Shown here: positions 33,529 to 38,865 of the stretch, piece by piece
How the letters are laid out: each line of letters opens with the position of its first letter
How positions within the stretch are numbered: the stretch's first letter is position 1
Source: JACRLI01 sp035542815
GTDB taxonomy: Bacteria > Eisenbacteria > RBG-16-71-46 > JACRLI01
Direction of reading: 5' to 3'
Assembly (NCBI GenBank): GCA_035542815.1
Contig: DATKKS010000025.1
Coordinates: 1-38,865 of the forward strand
Length of the DNA: 38,865 nt
The notes under the pieces: model-generated
Database searches by the model: none
Told to the model about the DNA's origin: nothing
The model's input: the letters and a program-made list of their open reading frames with translations, nothing else
Program-made: the position numbers and the translations under genes

Positions 33529-34869
33529 CTAGTCCGCCAGGGCGCGCCCCTTGGTCTCCACCACCCACGGCATCAGCAGCAGCCCCGCCAGCGGCACGAA
33601 TCCCACCCAGAAGAGCGTGTCCAGGGCGGCCCGCAGCGAGTCCGCCCCGCGGGCCGCTACGGTGCCCACCAGGAACGGGCCGGCCGCCGCCACCACCCGG
33701 CCGATGTTGTAGCAGAAACCCGCGCCGGTGCCCCGCAGGCGGGTGGGGAAAAGCTCCGGCAGGTAGTAGGTGAAGCTGCCGAAGACCCCGAACACCGTCA
33801 GCCCGATGAGGAAGTACATGCCCAGGCGCATCTCCGGCGCCAGGTGCAGGCCGAAGGTGGCCAGGACGGACACCCCCGAGAGCAGGTAGTAGGTGAAGAA
33901 CATGGCCCGGCGGCCCAGGCGCTTGGACGCCGGCACGGTGAGCAGCGTCCCGATCAGCCCGCCCAGGTTGAACACGTTGGTGGCGGTCGCCTTCCAGTTC
34001 TCCACCAGCGCCAGCGTGGCCAGCCGGTCCAGGCCCCGGGCCTTCGCGGCGGCCTGCGCCAGGCCGGTGGACACCACCGGGATGAACGCGTTGCAGCTCC
34101 ACCAGGACACCAGCGCGATCACCGCCATGCACGAGCCGCTCAGGGTCAGGGCCCGCACGCCCGGGCGGAACAGGTCCCCCACCCTCGGGTGGACTCCCTC
34201 GGCAGCCACCCCCCGCCAGCGTTCCGGCTCTCGCACGAACAGGCGCACCAGAAACGCCGCCGCGGCCGGCAGCAGCCCGGACAGGAACACGAAGCGCCAG
34301 CTCACCTCGGGCGAGCCCGGCAGGAGCACCCCGGCCACCTGGAAGTTGACGAACGTGGCCAGGAACAGCCCCATGGGCGCGGAGGTATACAGCAGCGCCC
34401 CGGCCTCCACCCGGCGCCCCTCCGGCACCACCTCCGCCACCATCGACGCCCCGGCGGCCCACTCCCCCCCGATGCCGAGGCTGGCGACCGCGCGGAACAC
34501 CACCAACACCCACAGGTTGGGGGCCAGGGCGCAGGCGGCCGTGCCCAGGGCGTACACCAGCATGGTGACCATCAGCGTCCGGGTGCGCCCGATGCGGTCG
34601 GCCAGCTGGCCGAAGAGGATGCCCCCGGCGGCCCACCCCAGGAGCAGGATGGAGGTCAGGATGCCCGCCCAGCGCAGCGTGGCCACCTTGGCTTCGGGCG
34701 AGCCGATGGCCAGTCCCAGCAGCGTGGGCACGCAGTTGGGGGCCACGTAATTGAACAGCAGCCCGTCGAAGACGTCGAAGCCCCAGCCCAGCCAGGCCGC
34801 CAGGAGCACGGTCCACTGATACCCGGTGAGTTCCAAGAAGGCCCGCGGGGGCCGGCCAGGGTCGTGCAT
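33529..34869 (-). CDS. MFS transporter (organic acid/aromatic acid symporter type)
   Basis: A 446-residue, 12-segment major facilitator. The first segment has GWGFDVFDGLLFNYVAP, like the DGFD motif of aromatic-acid and sialate/lactate H+ symporters (AAHS/SHS). The loop 2-3 motif is GQLADRIGRTR, segment 4-5 has GIGGEWAAGASMVAEVVPEG, and loop 8-9 has PASKRLGRRAM. A soluble-looking insert sits between segments 6 and 7. It probably imports a small carboxylate with protons; the substrate cannot be inferred. AGGAGG lies 11 nt before the ATG. It stands alone between convergent and divergent neighbours. Confidence 0.88.
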   Translation of the reverse strand: MHDPGRPPRAFLELTGYQWTVLLAAWLGWGFDVFDGLLFNYVAPNCVPTLLGLAIGSPEAKVATLRWAGILTSILLLGWAAGGILFGQLADRIGRTRTLMVTMLVYALGTAACALAPNLWVLVVFRAVASLGIGGEWAAGASMVAEVVPEGRRVEAGALLYTSAPMGLFLATFVNFQVAGVLLPGSPEVSWRFVFLSGLLPAAAAFLVRLFVREPERWRGVAAEGVHPRVGDLFRPGVRALTLSGSCMAVIALVSWWSCNAFIPVVSTGLAQAAAKARGLDRLATLALVENWKATATNVFNLGGLIGTLLTVPASKRLGRRAMFFTYYLLSGVSVLATFGLHLAPEMRLGMYFLIGLTVFGVFGSFTYYLPELFPTRLRGTGAGFCYNIGRVVAAAGPFLVGTVAARGADSLRAALDTLFWVGFVPLAGLLLMPWVVETKGRALAD

Positions 34870-35105
34870 GGGTGGTGAAACCTCCTGCCGTGATGGGACG
34901 TATGAGCTTGAGGCAGGAGCTTAGGGATGTCCGCCGCCCCGTTCAATCCTCAAGTTGGGGCCCGGCGGCACCTGGAGCGCGACCCGGGAACTGTCCGAGT
35001 CCCGGGGGCCCATCGCCTCGCGACCGGGTGCCCGCCGTGGCCCGTTACCGGACCCGCGCCGGGAGCCGACCGGCTCCCGGCGCGCGCGTCCCGGGAGGAG
35101 TGCAC
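34870..35105. other. Divergent region between MFS gene and DUF4097-type gene
   Basis: This 236-bp gap contains two inverted repeats: a 7-bp CCCGGGA/TCCCGGG pair (34983-34989 and 35000-35006) and the much stronger hairpin listed separately. No clear promoter hexamers and no additional ORF with a good start were seen. Confidence 0.35.
35055..35084 (+). other. Strong GC hairpin in the leader of the DUF4097-type gene
   Basis: A 14-bp perfect inverted repeat (35055-35068 with 35071-35084) lies 10 nt before the GGGAGGAG ribosome binding site of the plus-strand gene. It lacks a T-run. In the RNA it would form a very stable stem directly upstream of the ribosome binding site, so it may set mRNA stability or translation, or act as a promoter-proximal operator in DNA. 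Confidence 0.45.
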
Positions 35106-35918
35106 ATGAGATTCCGGATTCTCGCACCGGCCCTGGCCCTCGGCCTGGCGCTGGCCGTACCCGCCGTCGCGGAGGACGTGCGGGGCACCTTCGAGCGCAC
35201 CCTCAAGGTGGGGCCTGCGATCGCCTTGGACGTGCAGACCGGCTCGGGCGACATCCACGTGCGGGCCGGCGCCCCCGGCGTGGTGCACGTCGTGGGCAAC
35301 GTCCGGGTGGCCAAGGTGTGGTGGCGGGCGCGCGGCGGCGCGGAGCGGCGCCTGGGTGAGATCCTGGCCCAGCCGCCGGTGGAGCAGGAGGCCGGCCGGG
35401 TCCGGATCGGGCACGCCCACGAGGAAGGGTTTTTCAACTCGGTGTCCATCGACTACCTCATCGAGGCCCCGCCGGACGTCCGGCTGCGCGCCGCCTCGGG
35501 CTCGGGCGACCTCCGGATCCACGGCCCGCAGGGGCACCTGGAGGCCAGCACCGGCTCGGGGGACGTGTCCGTGTGGAGCGCGCCGGGCGGGGCCAGCGTG
35601 CACACCGGCTCGGGCGACGTGGCCCTGCACGAGGTGCACGGGGAGCTGGTGGCGGAGACCGGCAGCGGGGACGTCGAGGCCCAGGGTGCGCCCCAGGGCT
35701 CGTGGCGGGTGCGCACCGGCTCGGGCAACGTGGTGCTGGCGCTGCCCCCCGGGGCCGGCTTCGAGCTGGACGCCCGGACCGGCTCGGGCGACATCGAGTG
35801 CGCCCAGCCGGTGACCGTCTACGGGCGGACCCACCGCTCCGCGCTGCACGGCACGGTGGGCAGCGGCGGACCGCTGGTGCAGGTGCACACCGGCTCGGGC
35901 GACATCACGTTGAGGTAG
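35106..35918 (+). CDS. Exported DUF4097-type repeat protein
   Basis: A 270-residue protein with a signal peptide (about 1-22, cleavage near AVPAVA). The mature part is built of about nine short beta repeats around T-G-S-G-D/N-(V/I/L), spaced 17-30 residues apart, with a longer non-repeat insert near residues 60-115. This is the pattern of the DUF4097 (PF13349) family, predicted right-handed beta-solenoid-like proteins of unknown function, often linked to envelope-stress or anti-sigma loci. GGGAGGAG precedes the ATG by 6 nt. The codons for the motif are near-identical (ACCGGCTCGGGCGAC), so the gene has internal DNA repeats. It is convergent with pheA. Confidence 0.8.
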   Translation: MRFRILAPALALGLALAVPAVAEDVRGTFERTLKVGPAIALDVQTGSGDIHVRAGAPGVVHVVGNVRVAKVWWRARGGAERRLGEILAQPPVEQEAGRVRIGHAHEEGFFNSVSIDYLIEAPPDVRLRAASGSGDLRIHGPQGHLEASTGSGDVSVWSAPGGASVHTGSGDVALHEVHGELVAETGSGDVEAQGAPQGSWRVRTGSGNVVLALPPGAGFELDARTGSGDIECAQPVTVYGRTHRSALHGTVGSGGPLVQVHTGSGDITLR

Positions 35919-35939
35919 CCACGCGGGCGCCCGCGCCGG

Positions 35940-36815
35940 CTAGATGGTGGGGTAGCTGCCCAGCGTCCGGGCTTCCTCGACCGAGGCCGACAGCGCCGCC
36001 ACGGCGGCGTGCACCCGCGGCTCGGCGGGATCCGCCTCGAAGTCCAGGAAGAACTGGTACTCGAAGGGCTGCTGGCGCGTGGGGCGCAGCTCGATCTTGG
36101 TGACGCTGAGCTCCTGGCCGGCGCAGGCCGCCAACACCTCGCCCAGCGCGCCGCGCCGCCCGGGCAGCCGCAGCACCAGCGAGGTCTTGTGCGGCCCCGG
36201 GCCATGGGCCCAGGCCGGCGCCGCCTCGGGCTCACGCCCGGCGGCCGGCTCGGCCCGCGACAGATACAGGAACCGGGTGATGCTGGCGCGTCCCGGAGGC
36301 ACCGCGGCGCCGAGGTCCACCAGGCTGTGCAGCTCGCCGGCCCGCGGGCTGGCCACCGCCAGGCGCGTGGGGTCCCCCGCCGCGGCCACGAACGCGGCCG
36401 CCCCGGCGGTGTCGTAGGCCGCCGCGGCCTTCAGGTGCGGGTGTTGGCGGAAGAAGTCGGCGCACTCCTCCAGGGCCAGGGGGTGCGAGTACACCCGCCG
36501 CGCCGCCGCCACCGTCGCGCCCGGCAGCCCCAGCACGCGGTCGTCGATGGGCAGGTAGGTGTCGGCCACGATCCGCACCGGCTCCCGGCCCAGGAGATCG
36601 TAGTTCTCGTACAGGCTGCCGCCGAGCGAGTTCTCGATGGGCAGCGCCGCGAAGGCGCACTCCCCGGAGCGCAGCGCGGCGAACGTCGCGGCGAAGTCGT
36701 GGCACGCCCGAGGCTGGCCCTGTGCGCGCAGCGCCGCCACCTCGCTCCACGCCCCCGGCTCGCCCTGGTAGGCGATCCGGCACACCGAGCGGCTCACTCC
36801 GTGGGTCCGGCTCAT
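35940..36815 (-). CDS. pheA: Prephenate dehydratase with ACT domain
   Basis: A 291-residue enzyme converting prephenate to phenylpyruvate in phenylalanine synthesis. The catalytic domain (about 12-190) has AYQGEPGAWSE, then ALPIENSLGGS and the TRF motif (180-182) whose threonine is essential. The ACT regulatory domain (about 210-285) has GALG (222-225) and IELRPTRQQPFEYQFFLDFE; the usual Phe-binding ESRP motif reads ELRP here (242-245). There is no chorismate mutase domain. The ATG overlaps the comB stop (ATGA). This change may alter feedback inhibition by phenylalanine (inference). Confidence 0.93.
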   Translation of the reverse strand: MSRTHGVSRSVCRIAYQGEPGAWSEVAALRAQGQPRACHDFAATFAALRSGECAFAALPIENSLGGSLYENYDLLGREPVRIVADTYLPIDDRVLGLPGATVAAARRVYSHPLALEECADFFRQHPHLKAAAAYDTAGAAAFVAAAGDPTRLAVASPRAGELHSLVDLGAAVPPGRASITRFLYLSRAEPAAGREPEAAPAWAHGPGPHKTSLVLRLPGRRGALGEVLAACAGQELSVTKIELRPTRQQPFEYQFFLDFEADPAEPRVHAAVAALSASVEEARTLGSYPTI

Positions 36816-37549
36816 GGCCCCTCCCCCGCCGGCGGCACCAGCCGTCCATCGCGCCAGCGCGGGACTCCCGGCAGCGAGTCCTGCCGCGCGGCGACCTTCA
36901 GGTCCTCGGCGAAGCCCAGCGATTCCAGATAGGCCCCGTGGGGGCACGCCCGCAGCGCGGCGTGCAGGTCGCCGCGGGCCTCCCGGTACATGTCGCGCGC
37001 CCGGGCCGACAGGCGGTCCAGCCCCGGCTCCGCTCCGGAGCGCTCGAGCTCCGCCAGCACCGCCCCGGCGCCCAACAGGTCCTCGGGGCTCTCCCGCCCC
37101 TCCTCCCCGGAGCACAGCAGCGTCAGCGCCGCCGCTCCCGCGGCCCACCGGGCGGCGGCCCCGGCGTTCACCAGCGCCGCGGCCCCGGCCCGGGCCACCC
37201 CCCGCAGCGCCGCCAGCGCGCGCGAGCCGTTGGTGCTGGCGAACACCAGCGGCCGGCCGGCCACCCGCTCGCAGGTGTACTCCAGGGGCGAGTTGCCCAG
37301 GTCGAAGCCCGGGATGCGCTTCCCGCCGCGCTCGCCGCACAGCAGCACGCCCGCGTGCGCCAGGCCGTCCGCCAGGCGCAGCGCGGTGGGCACGTCGCCC
37401 GCGGGCAGCGCCTCGGCAGCCCCGTGGGCGAAGGCGACCGCCAGGGTGGTGGTGGCGCGCAGCACGTCCACCACCAGCACCACGCCGCCGCGCAGGTCGG
37501 CGGCCTCTCCGGCCTCGGCCGTGGCCAGCGTGCGGACCGCCACGCTCAC
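36812..37549 (-). CDS. comB: ComB family 2-phosphosulfolactate phosphatase-like protein
   Basis: A 245-residue Mg-dependent phosphatase family member. Signatures: VLVVDVLRATTTLAVAFAHG (24-43, with D28 and R31), GERGGKRIPGFDLGNSPLEY and ASTNGSRAL. In methanogens, ComB removes phosphate from 2-phosphosulfolactate in coenzyme M synthesis. Many bacteria have homologues whose substrate is unproven, and no ComA or ComC is visible here. The GTG start overlaps the accC stop (GTGA); a second GTG 6 nt downstream is possible. It is sandwiched between accC and pheA, all coupled by 4-bp overlaps, so the three are co-expressed. Confidence 0.85.
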   Translation of the reverse strand: MSVAVRTLATAEAGEAADLRGGVVLVVDVLRATTTLAVAFAHGAAEALPAGDVPTALRLADGLAHAGVLLCGERGGKRIPGFDLGNSPLEYTCERVAGRPLVFASTNGSRALAALRGVARAGAAALVNAGAAARWAAGAAALTLLCSGEEGRESPEDLLGAGAVLAELERSGAEPGLDRLSARARDMYREARGDLHAALRACPHGAYLESLGFAEDLKVAARQDSLPGVPRWRDGRLVPPAGEGP

Positions 37550-38865
37550 GCGGAGGCCGCGGGCACCGACTCCAGCAGGCGGGCCAGGTAGCCCGTGTCC
37601 ACGTCCCCCTTGTGGAACGTAGGGTCGTTCAGGATCCGGATCAGCAGCGGCAGCGTGGTGCGGACCCCCTCCACGATGCACTCGCGCAGCGCCATCTGCA
37701 TGCGGCGCAGGGCCTCGGCCCGGTCCAGCCCCCGGGCGATGATCTTGGCGATGAGCGAGTCGTACTGCGTGGGCACGCTGTAGCCGGCGTACACGTGGCT
37801 GTCCACGCGGATGCCCGGGCCGCCCGGCATGTGCAGGTAGGTGATCTTCCCCGGGGAGGGCCGGAAGTCGTTGGCGGGATCCTCGGCGTTCACCCGGCAC
37901 TCGATGGCGTGCCCCATCCTGGGCACGTCCGGCGTCCCGTAGCCCAGCGCCTCGCCAGCCGCCAGCCGGATCTGTTCTTTCACCAGGTCAATGCCGGTGA
38001 CCTCCTCGGTCACCGGGTGCTCCACCTGGATCCGGGTGTTCATCTCCATGAAGTAGAACTGGCCGGTCTGGTCCAGCAGGAACTCGATCGTGCCGGGGCC
38101 CTCGTAGCGGATCCGCTTGGCGCCCGCCACCGCCGCCTCGCCCGCGGCCCGGCGGGTCTCGGGGGTGAGCGCCGGCGAGGGTGATTCCTCCACCACCTTC
38201 TGGTGGCGCCGCTGCAGCGAGCACTCCCGCTCGTACAGGTGGATCACGTTCCCCTGCCGGTCCCCCAGCACCTGGATCTCGATGTGCCGCGGGCGCTCCA
38301 CCAGGCGCTCCAAGTACACCGCGCCGCTGCCGAAGGCCGCCTCGGCCTCCGCCTGCGCCATCATCAGGTGGTTGCGCATGGACCGCTCGTCGGAGGCCAC
38401 CCGCATGCCCTTGCCTCCGCCGCCCGCCACCGCCTTGATCATCACCGGGTAGCCCACCTGGCGCGCCACCTCCAGCGCCTCCTCCAGCCCGTTCACCGGC
38501 CCGGGGCTGCCGGGCACCACCGGCACGCCCGCCTCCTGCATCATCCTCCGGGCCAGCGCCTTGTCCCCCATGGCCCGGATCATCTCGGCGGTCGGGCCGA
38601 TGAACTGGATGCCGCAGCTGGCCACCACCTCGGCGAAGTGGGCGTTCTCCGCGAGGAAGCCGTAGCCCGGGTGGATGGCGTCCGCGCCGCTCACTTCCGC
38701 GGCGGAGATGATGCGGGGGATGTTGAGGTAGCTCTGGGACGCGGGCGCCGGCCCGATGCACACCGCCTGGCCCGCCAGGCGCACGTGCAGCGAGTCGCGG
38801 TCGACTTCGGAGAACACCGCCACGGTGTCGATCCCCAGCTCGTGGCAGGCCCGCAGGATGCGCAG
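37546..38865 (-). CDS. accC: Biotin carboxylase subunit of acetyl-CoA carboxylase, N terminus cut by window edge
   Basis: 439 residues are visible; about 15 N-terminal residues lie beyond the window. The enzyme carboxylates biotin on AccB with ATP and bicarbonate in fatty acid synthesis. Seen in order: the rest of the N-terminal domain (HPGYGFLAEN), the ATP-grasp domain with the glycine loop VAGGGGKGMR, HIEIQVLGD, ERECSLQRRHQKVVEE and the catalytic EMNTRIQVEHPVTE, and the C-terminal domain with HAIECRVNAEDP. Its length and motifs fit a stand-alone AccC, not a fused pyruvate or acyl carboxylase. accB is expected just outside the right edge (inference). The stop overlaps the comB start. Confidence 0.95.
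   Translation of the reverse strand: MRILRACHELGIDTVAVFSEVDRDSLHVRLAGQAVCIGPAPASQSYLNIPRIISAAEVSGADAIHPGYGFLAENAHFAEVVASCGIQFIGPTAEMIRAMGDKALARRMMQEAGVPVVPGSPGPVNGLEEALEVARQVGYPVMIKAVAGGGGKGMRVASDERSMRNHLMMAQAEAEAAFGSGAVYLERLVERPRHIEIQVLGDRQGNVIHLYERECSLQRRHQKVVEESPSPALTPETRRAAGEAAVAGAKRIRYEGPGTIEFLLDQTGQFYFMEMNTRIQVEHPVTEEVTGIDLVKEQIRLAAGEALGYGTPDVPRMGHAIECRVNAEDPANDFRPSPGKITYLHMPGGPGIRVDSHVYAGYSVPTQYDSLIAKIIARGLDRAEALRRMQMALRECIVEGVRTTLPLLIRILNDPTFHKGDVDTGYLARLLESVPAASA

Noticed and set aside
35230..35910. A CRISPR-like or noncoding tandem repeat array
   Set aside because: The repeats are in frame and encode the TGSGD motif of the DUF4097-type protein, with irregular spacing and no spacer-like uniform units.

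Overview
The window is about 39 kb of very GC-rich bacterial chromosome with tightly packed genes, many joined by ATGA, GTGA or TTGA start/stop overlaps. It comes from a diderm (LptF/LptG permeases, Wza-like outer-membrane export lipoprotein, outer-membrane SprA). A full-length SprA-type protein together with very high GC suggests a member of the FCB superphylum outside typical Bacteroidota, for example Eisenbacteria-like or Gemmatimonadota-like lineages. That placement is an inference from gene content; there is no rRNA in the window.

Region 1 (1-9602, minus strand) is one polysaccharide assembly and export operon. It reads from a candidate promoter near 9600 through a roughly 370-nt structured leader into a Wza-like lipoprotein, a Wzz/GumC-like co-polymerase, an ExeA-like AAA ATPase, a CpsD-like protein whose Walker A lysine is missing, a Wzx-like flippase, a GT2 glycosyltransferase, a DUF2304 membrane protein, a polytopic GT-C-like protein and a second GT2 that runs off the left edge. 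The set resembles exosortase-associated EPS loci, but no exosortase is visible.

Region 2 (9645-14029, minus) holds a deoxyhypusine-synthase-like protein, an exported DUF3108 protein, threonine synthase and an M16 zinc protease, closely spaced or overlapping.

Region 3 (14105-23886, minus) is a conserved translation and RNA cluster: rimP-nusA-infB-DUF503(ylxP)-rbfA-truB-ribF-rpsO-pnp. Transcription appears to enter at a promoter before rimP, which is followed at once by an intrinsic terminator (a possible NusA-responsive attenuator). A second candidate promoter lies before rpsO. Strong GC hairpins separate infB/ylxP, rpsO/pnp and pnp/M16.

Region 4 (23965-33491) is envelope-related. A 1979-residue SprA-like protein is followed 7 bp later by a glutaminyl-cyclase-like M28 lipoprotein. 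Divergent from them is a coupled lptF-lptG-type pair.

Region 5 (33529-38865) holds an MFS transporter (minus), an exported DUF4097-type TGSGD-repeat protein (plus), and a coupled minus-strand operon of accC (N terminus beyond the right edge), comB and pheA. No tRNA, rRNA, CRISPR array, insertion sequence or prophage gene was seen.
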